From positions 326,205 to 390,204 of the forward strand of contig JBAOKB010000094.1 of the NCBI GenBank assembly GCA_037044905.1: 64,000 nucleotides of DNA, given 5' to 3'. The translations under genes were made by a program, and so were the position numbers. Positions 10,763 to 20,656 of the stretch are shown in pieces (position 1 is the first letter of the stretch; each line of letters opens with the position of its first letter). The notes beneath the pieces were generated by a model. That model was not told the DNA's origin. It was given only the letters and a program-made list of their open reading frames with translations, and did not search any database. The stretch comes from Hortaea werneckii (taxonomy: Eukaryota; Ascomycota; Dothideomycetes; Mycosphaerellales; Teratosphaeriaceae).

Positions 10763-12235
10763 CTACAACTCCTCATCCTCCGCCTCCTCTTCTTGTCCTT
10801 TTCCACCCTCCCCTTCTCCTTCCTGCTCCTTTGCTATCTCTTCCTCTTCTGTCTGCTCTCCATCTTCGTCCTGACTTTGCTCCTCTTGCTCGGCCGTTCC
10901 TGCTTCCACAACAGCTTGGCCAACAAATGGCTGAAGATGCCTGTTGATGATATCGTCGACGTCAGCGCTCTCTTCGTCGACTTGCGTGTCTTCAGCGGTG
11001 GTATTTGCTGGAGCTGCCCCTTGACCTCCCGTTGCACTAATTCCAGCTGTGGTCGGCCCACTTGACCCAGTAGGTCCAGCAATGATTGTCGCGGCGGTGT
11101 TCTGAGCTCCCACGCCTTTGCATTGGGCTTTCGTGAGAATCGGCGGGCCATTGGGGTTTGGATCCTTCTGCGGATCCTTCCTCCACATATCAGAGCGCTG
11201 CTCGAGGGCATTTTTGCTTCTTGTGTGGGTGTAATGGTTGGCATCGAGCCAGGTCTTGAAGTGAGCCGCACGTTGATCAGGGGTGTGGCTGAACCACCAC
11301 TGGCAGTTCTGTCTGGTCCGCATGTCGCGTAGCTCAGCATCTTCTGCTGTGCTCCACTCCGTCTCTTCGTGCTTCTTCACCCGCTTTGCCTTCTTGACTG
11401 GACTGCTGTCGTTCTCACCAAGAGCGGACGGTGCGGCAGTATCGTCTTCGGGAGTTTCAACTTCGGCCTTTCTCTTCCTTGAAGTGCTGACAGGCATGCG
11501 CTGCGCTGCTTTCCCAGCCTTGGCTTTCTTTTGCATGCTACTCATCTCCTTCTCGAGACGGTCAAGCGCAATGTGCAATGCGGAGAACGTGGCATTAAAG
11601 ATCTTGTTGCCAGATTGGTTGTCAACCCAGTCGCTTGTGGAGATGGCGTCCGTAAGAATGCTTGACACTGCAGTGCGCACGGAGTCCTTCTGTGATGGCA
11701 CTCGCGCGCTATCTCCGTCGTGGGATATCGTCAATGCGTATTTGACCCCGTTGATGAAAGCCATTTGCGAAGTCACATCTGCATCAACAATGACGCGCCA
11801 CCTGTAGATCACGGCCTTCATGCAGGCTATCATGATCTCGAATGTGATGACTTTTTGCGCGAAGTTGGCACGGTAGAAGATGTCCAGGAGGCGATCTTCC
11901 ACCCCCAAAGTCGTAACGCCCTCGTTGCTCTCGTCGTTGGCTGCAACAGCTGTGTCACTTGCCGATACAGAGCCAGAGTCCGCGAATTTCTCTGCGGCTG
12001 TTTCAAGATCACCAAGAGGGTCTTCCTCTTCAGCGTCAGTGACCTCGCTCGGGCTTCCCGCATCCTTAGACGACGGTCCTGCGTGTTGAGGCTGTTGGGT
12101 TGCTGTGTTTGCCATCTCGTCGACGTTCGAATGCGGCGACTGCTGCTGAGGAGTGGTTGATGCCGCTTGCATGGTTTCAGATATCTCTTCGTTGTTGCTG
12201 CTGAGGGCGTTGACGGGGTCACGAACAAGCTGCAT
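10763..12235 (-). CDS. Myb/SANT-like protein with acidic tail (cluster member B)
   Basis: Single-exon 490-aa protein. I start it at the ATG at 12235 (MQLVRDPVNALSS); the open frame continues upstream without another ATG. Order of parts: a Ser/Thr/Gln-rich disordered head (1-100); a helical domain at about 112-235 (RLLDIFYRANF ... TFSALHIALDRLEKEM); two basic nuclear-type stretches (SRKRKAE, KKAKRVKKHEE); a SANT-like domain at 292-351 with W294, W313/W314 and W329, ending ALEQRSDMW; then the module RKD...DPNPNGPPILTKA; and a strongly acidic Glu-rich tail. The SANT plus following module is closely matched by the gene at 18379-19509, so the two are paralogues. Function unknown; a nuclear DNA-binding or chromatin role is inference. 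Confidence 0.75.
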   Translation of the reverse strand: MQLVRDPVNALSSNNEEISETMQAASTTPQQQSPHSNVDEMANTATQQPQHAGPSSKDAGSPSEVTDAEEEDPLGDLETAAEKFADSGSVSASDTAVAANDESNEGVTTLGVEDRLLDIFYRANFAQKVITFEIMIACMKAVIYRWRVIVDADVTSQMAFINGVKYALTISHDGDSARVPSQKDSVRTAVSSILTDAISTSDWVDNQSGNKIFNATFSALHIALDRLEKEMSSMQKKAKAGKAAQRMPVSTSRKRKAEVETPEDDTAAPSALGENDSSPVKKAKRVKKHEETEWSTAEDAELRDMRTRQNCQWWFSHTPDQRAAHFKTWLDANHYTHTRSKNALEQRSDMWRKDPQKDPNPNGPPILTKAQCKGVGAQNTAATIIAGPTGSSGPTTAGISATGGQGAAPANTTAEDTQVDEESADVDDIINRHLQPFVGQAVVEAGTAEQEEQSQDEDGEQTEEEEIAKEQEGEGEGGKGQEEEAEDEEL

Positions 12236-13328
12236 GGCGTCAGTTGTTGTCCGCTGAAGGCGGCAACGATGATTGTAGCTTTTCGTACGTGAAAGCAAAA
12301 TACGCTAGTGGGAATATAGGAGCTAACCAGCCTTGGCGTTGTCGGTGACCAAAGCAGGAAGGAGCGGGATTCTGATCACGCACTCCCCAGGTGCTCGATC
12401 TGTTGCGACAATCAAAGTTGGTGATTTTTTTGATGTGGAAAGAGTGGTAGAAGTCGGATTAAACATGAAAATATAGAGGAGCAGCAAGAAGTTGTAGTAT
12501 TCTGACAAAGCTTTGATGGAAGTGTGTTGGAAGGAAGAGAATTGTTCAGAAAGGAAGTCAAACATTCACAAAAGCTCAACTTAGCTGGACAAAGGAAAAT
12601 CGCGTCTTTTGGACGATGTTTGAGTCCCCGGACAGAAGGCTTGATGCTCGCATTGCACCCTGAATGATCTCCATTATTGACTGCTCTTTGTACACGTATT
12701 TCGCGTTTGCCCTTCCACACAAGGCCATATAAGTTTTTTCGCTGTGGGACTCGAAAGCTATTCCCACAAGGCTTTGTCCTAGCTTCCAGTAACATTTAAA
12801 ATTGTGCCTTCGGTGGAGCTGTAGCCAGCACGCCGTCTAACCGGGTAAGAAAGAGATCCATAGCCTTCGGAGCCTCCAACCCAAATCCATGTCGAACCAT
12901 CAATAAGCGTTGGAGGTGTTTGTCAAAACTGGTCATGATCTCATCAGAGGGGAAAAACGTGGGAAGCGTGATACTTTTTGAGAAAATTACACGACAATTT
13001 CAGCTGTTCAAACGATTTAAAACCCCCGACTTATAGATTCAATTGGACCTTTTCGGGCCGCAGATTGATGTAGTGTGTAACATCTCTGAGTTCGGAAGTC
13101 TGCGGTCTCTTACAGCCCCTCTAAATGAGAGCCAGTACGCGCTATCGTGTCAACTTATTCGAGACACTCTAGATTTTGGGAACAGCTTAGAAATGGGAAC
13201 GATTGATCAATAACTCAATGGTTTGCGCGTCTTTGAAAGCAATGCGTGAAGTCTAGAATATATTGATGCCCGTTTCCCACCCGCGTCGCGGTTGCTTCCA
13301 TCTGCTCGACGATGACAGCAGCTGAAGT
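12236..13328. other. Intergenic, no feature seen
   Basis: About 1.1 kb of AT-richer sequence between cluster genes. A minus-strand frame of 127 codons (12412-12795) is rich in Cys, Ser and Asn without family character and was not called. Confidence 0.45.
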
Positions 13329-14463
13329 CTACAACATGTCGTCTGGGTCGAGCAAACCGTTGTCTTGCTCTTCTTCCCCGTTCTCTTCCTCATCCTCGCG
13401 ACCAGAATCCTCCCGCTCTTGAACACCCCCGAAATGCACCGTACGAGCGGGACGTGCTGCTTGAGGAGGTGGGCCCACGGGTCTCGGCCGAGCGCCTTCT
13501 AATGCCCGAATGACTCTCTCATGCTCTGCAATGGCCTCATCTTCTTCCTGCATTGCAAGACCGAACGCGAAAGGCTGGTTTGGATCTGTTGGGATGGCAG
13601 GCCAGCTTTCGATGATCTTTTCGATCGGGTCTTCGGGGTACAAGTCCAGCTTCTGCTCAGAACTGGGACTCTCGCTCTCGACTTCCTCAGTCGGCTCCCG
13701 AGAACGATAGAAGGACCCTGGGCGCGGCATCCTGGACGGTCGCTGGAATGGGATTGGCTGGACGTCTTGGGGACGGCCCTGCGAGCGCGCGTAGGCGTTG
13801 GTGCGCTCTACTTTCGCCTGCTGGTCCATCATCTTGCCGTACTCCAGCCTCCAACTGTTGAAGCTGCGCTGCCAAGCATCGACACCGTTCGCTTGAGCGA
13901 CTTGACGAAGCCACTTGTTCAAGCGCCTGGTGATCTTCCACTTGATGCCTGGCGGAAGCCTGTCACCGTACCCGACGCGCAAGTAGAGAATGGCCTCGCG
14001 CTCCCTGTCGTGAAATTGTGGCCCCGTAGGAGCGGAGACGTAGTCGTCGGTCGGTGAACCGCTCGACAAAGGGCTCGGTTTGCGATCGTGCCCCTCGTTG
14101 ATATCTCCCTGGCCCTCTTCATTGGCTGGAGCGTTGCCCGGGGCATTGGAGACGGGGGCGGTGGAGACGGGGGCGGTGGAGACGGGGGCGGTGGAGACCG
14201 GAACGTTGGAGACAGGTGCGTCTTCCTCGTACTCGGAGCCTTCGTCTGAGCCAACGAACAGGCCGTTGTCCGACTCATCAGAGTTCGACGCGCGGCGAGA
14301 CATGTCTTTGTCTAATTCGAAGGAAGTCAGTGATACAGATCAAAGTTGTATGTATGTGTGAGGTGTTCAACTTACTATACGTTTGGGCAAGATCGGTAAG
14401 TCTGACGGCTGAGGATTTCAATGTCAAAATTTGAGAAGGAGTGAGAGGTTTTTGAGCTGGCAT
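13329..14463 (-). CDS. Unknown acidic protein with PVSTA repeats (cluster member C)
   Basis: 356 aa in two exons: 14463-14376 (MPAQKPLTPSQILTLK...) and 14311-13329. They are joined across a 64-nt intron with donor GTAAGT at 14375 and acceptor ATTAG ending at 14312; the join is in frame (...QTYNKDMSRRASNSDESD). If the first exon were not used, translation could begin at the internal ATG at 14303. The N-terminal third is acidic and disordered and includes five copies of a five-residue unit (P-V-S-x-A) encoded by a 15-bp minisatellite. A central conserved-looking block (about 130-200) has a Trp pattern (IKWKITRRLNKWL ... AWQRSFNSW) faintly like the SANT parts of its neighbours. The C-terminus is Pro/Arg-rich, then Glu-rich. 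No recognised family. Placed in the cluster by position and by the weak W pattern only. Confidence 0.65.
14146..14220. repeat. 15-bp minisatellite, five units
   Basis: Five tandem 15-bp units of the form (g/t)tggagacgggggcg, the first three nearly identical and the last two diverged. Because the unit is a multiple of three it stays in frame inside gene C, where it encodes the PVSTA-type repeats. Copy number is likely to vary between strains. Confidence 0.9.
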
Positions 14464-15790
14464 GTTGTTTCAGGAGTGGGGGAACGAGAAGATATATGCA
14501 AAAATTTGGCGAGGAATCGGATTCCAGACGATTCTGTTGCGGTGTCCAAAGAGGGTAGGCGCAGTCTTTCGCAACCCTTGGCGCTGTCGCTTTAGGAAGT
14601 ATCCGATAGCCTCCTCAGGTGTGATTGGGCAACAGTTGTTGAGAGATTTGCGTCAAAGATGTAATCTGGTCTTGCAAGGGCTCACGAGATATGCAGGAAA
14701 AGTGAATAGATCGTTAGTGTCTGTATATGCAGATATGAGTGATAGGAAGAAAGCTTCTGCCAATCGGGATGGTTCGCCAGATTATATAGATGTCGCACAA
14801 TGTTTGCCATTGTTTGCTAATGAGAGTCTACTGCGCGGTCATGCAGCCTGCCCAAAGATACAGCAATCTTTACGTACAAAGGCGGCGTTGTCTCAGGAGT
14901 TTGCTCCCCGCGCGTGTGCAGTTTCGATATATAGTTCTGTGTCAGATCTTCACGTAAGCCTATTGCGGCGGCAGTACATTCAAAGACGACGCATGTGATC
15001 TAATTGTGTGTTGAAGCAAAATCAGAAATCAGAAAAAGCAAGACATTCCCACGCAATGGACAAAGCGGTCACAATGAAAGCGTTATGCTGAATATTTCAC
15101 ACGCTTGAGACATGTTGGTATAGATGAGTTTTCAGTCTCAGAATGAGACATTGAGCCTCCTCTATGATAGATATTGAGCATCATTTCCAAATCTCAGCAT
15201 ACATTCTTCAATTCTCTTGATTATGGTATATTATTTCAAGCTTTTCATATGTGCACTCGCCTTGATTGTCATCAGAAGATCAGCGATTTTAAACCAGTAT
15301 ATAGCGAAACGGTGATGCACCGCGCAATGGAAGTTCGGAATTGCTGTTGTATTTTCTCGCGTTACGGGACCATCCAGGCATATCAAAGCATTGTGGTCAG
15401 GTCTATTTCTGCCATCGATGTATGTCCTTTGTTCAGCATCTACCAGCGCCTCAACATACAATGCAATTGTCTCGAATGCATCTTTGGGGAGACGGGATTC
15501 GACAATCATTTAAGCGGCACTGTCAATTGTGGCTGCCTTGGAAGCAAAGCGCAAGTTCCTCTTGGTAACCACTATTCACTTGACAGCACGGGCATCTACC
15601 CAAACACAAGCACACTTGTGCTGAATCTTTGCCCACCTTACAAGATCCACGACATTTGACGCAGCTCCATCTAACCAACTTACGAGGAACTTGGTATCAA
15701 CGACCCTGCAACTCCAGCATTGGCAGCTTTACTTGTCTTTATAGTAAGTTGCTTCTTTACCAGTTGCCAACATCTAACATATTGCTAACG
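14464..15790. other. Intergenic, no convincing gene
   Basis: 1.3 kb between divergent genes. Plus-strand frames at 14462-14998 and 15174-15659 and a minus frame at 15231-15509 (92 codons) are open but show no family resemblance. The last reads most like protein (SRLPKDAFETIALYVEALVDAEQR) and could be a fragment. No repeat seen. Confidence 0.4.
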
Positions 15791-17497
15791 ATGGATCTCG
15801 ACAGTAATCGTGCATCATCTAGCACTTCACCGACAGTTTCGAGGTCATTGCTTGGTTCGACCGCCGCAATGAACGTAAGACAGGTCATTCTTGACCACCT
15901 GGGACGCGTCGATGCCCTCAGAAGAGATGGCAAGACAGGGGGGAAAGGTAAACTGGCGGCTCAAAACCGCCACATCTCTCGTGCTGCCGCAGAGGTTGAC
16001 GAGCGGTTGCACCTCGTAGATTTCGAGGTTGTAAGCCAAATCGTTGGACAGGCCGAGAAGGGTGAGCAAGTGGTCAACGTCACCAAAGAGCTCACCACAG
16101 TCACAGCTGAGATCGAGAGGCTTCAAACTTTCAAGGGTAGAATAGCCCAAAAGAAGAAGCCGGAACTCACCAGATTGTCTTCGCGACACGCCAGTCTCCT
16201 CGCAGCACGGTTGTACTTCGATGCGCTGAAATTAGAGCGAGGCACCGCTCCAAATGCAAAGATCAACACCGTTCTGACGCGCACCCAAGGCTACAACATG
16301 GATTTCGAAAGCTGGGCCGATTCTAAAACGTCTTCGTCTCTGCTGGAATGGATGCCGGAAGCGAGACAGTTTGACATGCCGGAAGATGAGCCGACCTGGG
16401 GCAACTCTCGCGATGGCATGGTCGAAAGCGCGGCTACGACAAAGTTCAAAGCGATTGCCAAAGCGCAGAAGGCATCTGCTGTGAAAGGCAAGCGCAAGCT
16501 CTCATCGCCGCCCAAACGCGTCGCCGAGACAGGAAACCTTGGAGAGACGGACGCAAGCTCACTGGACCAACTGCTCTCGACCGACAGACACAAGGCACTC
16601 CATGAGTACTTCGGCAATGAAGAGCAGTTTGGTACCCAGGCTTTCATGGTGACCGGGCCAGATGGCATGAAAGCGGCAGACAGGGGTGAGTACCAAACAA
16701 GCATGGAGAACTTTCCGAACTGGCTTGAGGCACAAGTCTCAAGACAAGACAAGGCTATTGAGGCTGCTCGCCTCGCAGAGGCTAAAGAGCGAAGCGAGCT
16801 GAAAGCTCTCAAGAACACTTGGTCGCCTTTGCCACTCGTACTGCCCGAGATCTGGCTTCCTGTGGAATCAGAGATCGATAAAGAGAGCGATGCAGGAGCT
16901 GTTAGGCAAAATGTCATCAACAACTTCGACATGTCTAGCCATAGCCCTGATACACCTTGCCTCACTCGCCTTGCACGCATGCGGAGAGACGACAGCGAAG
17001 GTTTGGACGGAAGAGCATTCACCGCTGCTTTCTTGCCTCCAGTGCCAGCTGCAAACTCATCCCATCCGCGGCCATTTGGTGATCAGCCAGAGCACTTAAC
17101 GCCTTCTTTGCCATGTGCGGAGCGCGGAAGGCCGCTACCACCTCCGCCAAGCAATCCTGCCCCCGCGCCATCTAACGCCGGCCCGATTGCGAACATTTCT
17201 ACTGTCCCGGCAGTGTCACCTGTGGCAGCATCGTTGATCAACTCGGTAGTGCACGGTATTGACATGACCATGGCGGCCTCAACTCTCATCAGTCTCCGTG
17301 ACGAAACGTCTGGGTCTATGGCACAAGAGCAGGACCTGGCTGAGCGCATCAGAGCGCTTCCCAGGCGTGTGGGCGGAACAAGTCTTACTCCCAACACTGA
17401 TGCAATTCTGGCAGCTGATACAATGGAGACTGAGTCTGAGTCTTCGCAAGAGTCTCCCGGGCAGGAGACGCAAGACATGGATTGGGAGGCTTCTTGA
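15791..17497 (+). CDS. Unknown 568-aa protein (plus-strand gene inside the cluster)
   Basis: Single-exon gene beginning MDLDSNRASSSTSPT. The frame stays open upstream to 15629, but 15791 is the first sensible ATG. Residues ~30-150 look like a helical, coiled-coil-forming region (VRQVILDHLGRVDALRRDG ... VTAEIERLQTF, then a KKK stretch). The middle contains QLLSTDRHKALHEYFGNEEQFG and a Glu/Ala/Lys-rich helix (ARLAEAKERSELKALKNTW). The last third is Pro/Ser-rich and ends in a Glu/Ser-rich acidic tail (ESESSQESPGQETQDMDW). No SANT domain, membrane segment or signal peptide is visible and I do not recognise a family. It is the only plus-strand gene among the SANT-type genes. A nuclear protein is a guess from composition. 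Confidence 0.65.
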   Translation: MDLDSNRASSSTSPTVSRSLLGSTAAMNVRQVILDHLGRVDALRRDGKTGGKGKLAAQNRHISRAAAEVDERLHLVDFEVVSQIVGQAEKGEQVVNVTKELTTVTAEIERLQTFKGRIAQKKKPELTRLSSRHASLLAARLYFDALKLERGTAPNAKINTVLTRTQGYNMDFESWADSKTSSSLLEWMPEARQFDMPEDEPTWGNSRDGMVESAATTKFKAIAKAQKASAVKGKRKLSSPPKRVAETGNLGETDASSLDQLLSTDRHKALHEYFGNEEQFGTQAFMVTGPDGMKAADRGEYQTSMENFPNWLEAQVSRQDKAIEAARLAEAKERSELKALKNTWSPLPLVLPEIWLPVESEIDKESDAGAVRQNVINNFDMSSHSPDTPCLTRLARMRRDDSEGLDGRAFTAAFLPPVPAANSSHPRPFGDQPEHLTPSLPCAERGRPLPPPPSNPAPAPSNAGPIANISTVPAVSPVAASLINSVVHGIDMTMAASTLISLRDETSGSMAQEQDLAERIRALPRRVGGTSLTPNTDAILAADTMETESESSQESPGQETQDMDWEAS

Positions 17498-18378
17498 GAG
17501 GGTAGAAGGGGCAGTGGCGGCTATACAAGATACGACCATCCAAGTCGATGAGGGAATTTGGTTTATTTGGCTCCGAGGCTGGCGCGCATCATGTCGCTTC
17601 AGGAAATTCAGAAGACAAGAGTCCAGTGGAGACAGTCGCTTTGTTCACTTAATATTGAAACGCTTTACACTCTCCTTCATCGCTCAAGCAGCTCGAGCAG
17701 CTTTTCATGACCATGTCTTTCCATAGTAGCACGCTTTGTCATCTTTTTGTGTAGTAGAATTTTCCGGAAATAGTATGGTGCGAATGTGCTCCACAATTTT
17801 ATTTAAACATCACTTTGTTCATCTTTGTTTTAACGCTTGCGTTCGAATGTCAAGGTTGTAGGTATCAATATTTGCAAACTTTGGCCTCCTTCGAATTTTC
17901 AAACGTTAACGACCACTAGCTCACGTTTGATGCTACTTTGCGGCCTTCTAGAGCAGCTCCGCCAAAGGACCATAGACAGAGCCGGTTTTCGGTCATGCTA
18001 GACTGAGCTTCCCTTGTTTATATATGTATTCGAATGGGATCTCATTGCAACTCAGGCTCAGCTGTGCTTTGCTAAAAAGTGGGCTTCGTGTTCGAGCGAC
18101 TAGAAGAGCCACTTACGCCGTGCGCAAGCCTCAAAATGGTGCAAAATCGAAGCATTCGATCGTTTACTACACAAGAGCACGGCGACAGAAGAGCATGTTC
18201 ATGAGCGAAAGGAAACAACAAGCATGCATACAGTAGTATTATTGGCAGTGTCATGGAAATCAATCAAGGCCGAATGAATGAACAATTCAACGCTCTAGCA
18301 CTCCACCATCTCGATTCCGCACTTAACGCTGCGAAGCTCAACAGTCTCAATCAACGATGCTTTGAAAGCCAGCTGGAT
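17498..18378. other. Intergenic, AT-rich in part
   Basis: Convergent 3' region between the plus-strand gene and cluster gene D. The part around 17750-17900 is AT-rich. No gene recognised. Confidence 0.45.
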
Positions 18379-19509
18379 TCAAGTGCTCGCAGGCTGATTG
18401 CTCGGTCCGGCGGCAGCTTCCTCGCCCTCTTCATCACCTCCATCATCGCCGGCACCCGTCTGCGTAGCGGCAGCGTTGGACGCCGTCTGTTGCGCGACCC
18501 AGGCAGCCTTGTCCAGGATTGGAGGCCCAGTGGGGTCTGGGTCCAAGCTGCTGTCCTTCCTCAACATGTCAGCCCGCTGCTCCATGGCCATGTAGGAGCG
18601 TGTGTGTGCTTTGCCTTGGCCTTGTAGCCAGGCATTGTGAAATGTTGCGCGCTGCGCCGGCGTCCTGTTCCACCATGCTGCAGAAGCGCGGTGTTGACGG
18701 AGAAAAAGATTCTCGTCATCTTCCCACTTGACTGCCCTGACACCGCTTGGTCTCTGTGGAATGCTTGATTAGTACAATCACGTTGATGGTGGGAGTGCCA
18801 GTGATCTTACCATCCTTCTCTGCTGAGCAGGACGTGCTCCCGCGTCTTCATCACCCTCCCCGCCGGACTCGGACTCGTCTCTGGGTGCTGGGTTGCCTTG
18901 CTCTTTGTCACCTTCCGGGATCTCACTTTCGGTCTGCTTGATCTCGTTGCCGTTGGTAGTGATCAATTTCTTCAGCTCCTTCATCACTTGCCCCATGCAT
19001 TTACCCAAGCCGTCGAGATACGTGTTTGGCGTGAAGGGATGAGAGTCTGAGTCATTGTCCACTGGTTGAGCATCCCCCATCTTCTCGATGCGCTCTGCGA
19101 AGATCTTGCCGACTTCTGTACGCACCATATGCATCGCCGAAGGACTTGATGTGGCGCCGACTTCCCCGGAGAGAGCGACGGCCTGGTGGACTTCAGCGAT
19201 GTAGAGCTCCTTGTCGGATGTGCCGCTCATGCAATGCATGCGGAGCTTAGCGTCAATGGCTTTGACACAGAAGAGCATCATCTGGATGTTCTCGACAGCT
19301 TGGCCAACGCCCTCGAGATTCAAGACGTGAGACAGCTCATCAAGAAGACCCTGTTGAGCTTCGAGGACGAGCAGATCATCTAATCCGTCAGTAGAGCGTG
19401 CTTCCTCGCCACTGCTCATCACTTCCTCGACAACGTTCAGCAGGTTGTCGATACCAGCCATGGTGTTGGGACTAAGAGATCGAGAGTCCTGGTTTGAAGA
19501 TATGGACAT
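18379..19509 (-). CDS. Myb/SANT-like protein (cluster member D)
   Basis: 357 aa in two exons (19509-18811 and 18753-18379) split by a 57-nt intron with donor GTAAGA at 18810 and acceptor CACAG ending at 18754. Start at 19509 (MSISSNQDSRSLS) or the second ATG at 19461 (MAGIDNLLNVV). The N-terminal half is helical (LLDELSHVLNLEGVGQAVEN ... IQMMLFCVKAIDAKL) and ends with YLDGLGKCMGQVMKELKKLI. An acidic linker and an Arg-rich stretch lead into exon 2, which encodes the SANT-like domain (about 240-300: VKWEDDENLFL ... AAWWNRTPAQRATFHNAW ... MAMEQRADML). This is followed by RKD..LDPDPTGPPILDKA, nearly the same module as in gene B. LNLEG..QAV is shared with gene E. Function unknown; nuclear DNA binding inferred. 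Confidence 0.75.
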
Positions 19510-20656
19510 GAAGGCGCTCAAACGATCGTTGCGAGTGATACCTGTATACCTTTTGCAGAATGTGCAAGTAGAACTTCGACAGAAGTTTGAAAGTTCAAAG
19601 GAGAGTAGCGAAAGGAAAAATTTTCGTCGTGCCCTCGTTGAATACAGTATCAGACATGACGGAATGTGCGGCGTGTGAAAACCACCAAAATAGGAAGTAG
19701 CGGTGATAGCTGGCAAAAGGGTGCATGTGACAGTTGAATGGCATTTCAACCACTTGTAGTCCCTGGCCGATCCAAATTTCTTTCGCGTCAAAATCTACGC
19801 AAAAGGTGGACCAACACTTTCCAAGGTTTGCAACAGTAGACTGCAACAAGAAGAGAAGTAAAAACGTGCATTGACTGAGGAAGGGCCCTTTGCACCTCCC
19901 AAGGCGTGGCGCGATGGGGGTGACATTGTGTCTTACACTCAGAAGGCATTTGTGCCAGATCTTTCTGCAACTTGCCCTTTGAAGTTCCGGAGAATGGATT
20001 GGTACCTTAGACACGGACTTGAGAGTTCTCAAAGAAAGTAGGACGTTATTTATCGATTGCGAAGCGATATTCGTCCCATCAAAGCAACAGTATGGATCAG
20101 AGGCTGGGAACGAGTGTCCTCTAGAACCTCCTTTCTGTGTAGACGCCAAATAGCCGGATCATATGCAGCTCCATGAATCACGCAGTATCCATTGACGAAC
20201 ACGGTGGAGGAAGTACGAGCTCAGTGGAAAACGAAAGCCCAGATTTTGCTATTCATGCGCATAAAGATGATCGTGGAGACAACTCATCGTCCAACCTGAT
20301 AATTCAATCATAGCGTGTCTATCGCGGCGTTTGCGCAATGGAAAAATTGTCCGTGAGGACTTGGCTTAAGAACAACTCTAGAGGATATCAGGTCAAGTCA
20401 ATCCCTCGCTTCGTTGCATTTGTATAGAACAAAGCGCTCGACTACCGCTTTCGGTGAGATCTATTCTACCATCTCTTTGTATCGTGACGTGTCCCTCTGC
20501 ATTCGTCTCCTCAAAGTAAAGAACAATTCCCAGCAAAGCATGAACTTCCTCGGGCACCTTTCATTATCTGAGATACAGCCCAATATCATTGCCACAACCA
20601 CAATCCTGTCTCAGTATCTTCATTGCCATTGCACTGACTCCCTTTTGCCTTCCAAT
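19510..20656. other. Intergenic, no gene recognised
   Basis: 1.15 kb between cluster genes D and E. Minus-strand open frames here (for example 19595-20149) lack protein character. Confidence 0.45.

Noticed and set aside
14462..14998. 178-codon plus-strand frame starting opposite the gene C start
   Set aside because: No domain, no protein-like pattern, and it would share the start site with a better-supported divergent gene.
15174..15659. Open frames on both strands (161 and 92 codons)
   Set aside because: No homologous motif. The minus frame 15231-15509 has some helical character and could be a gene fragment, but evidence is too thin to call.
19595..20149. 184-codon minus-strand frame upstream of cluster gene D
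   Set aside because: Cys/Ser/Phe-rich mixture without structure; overlaps the promoter and start of gene D.
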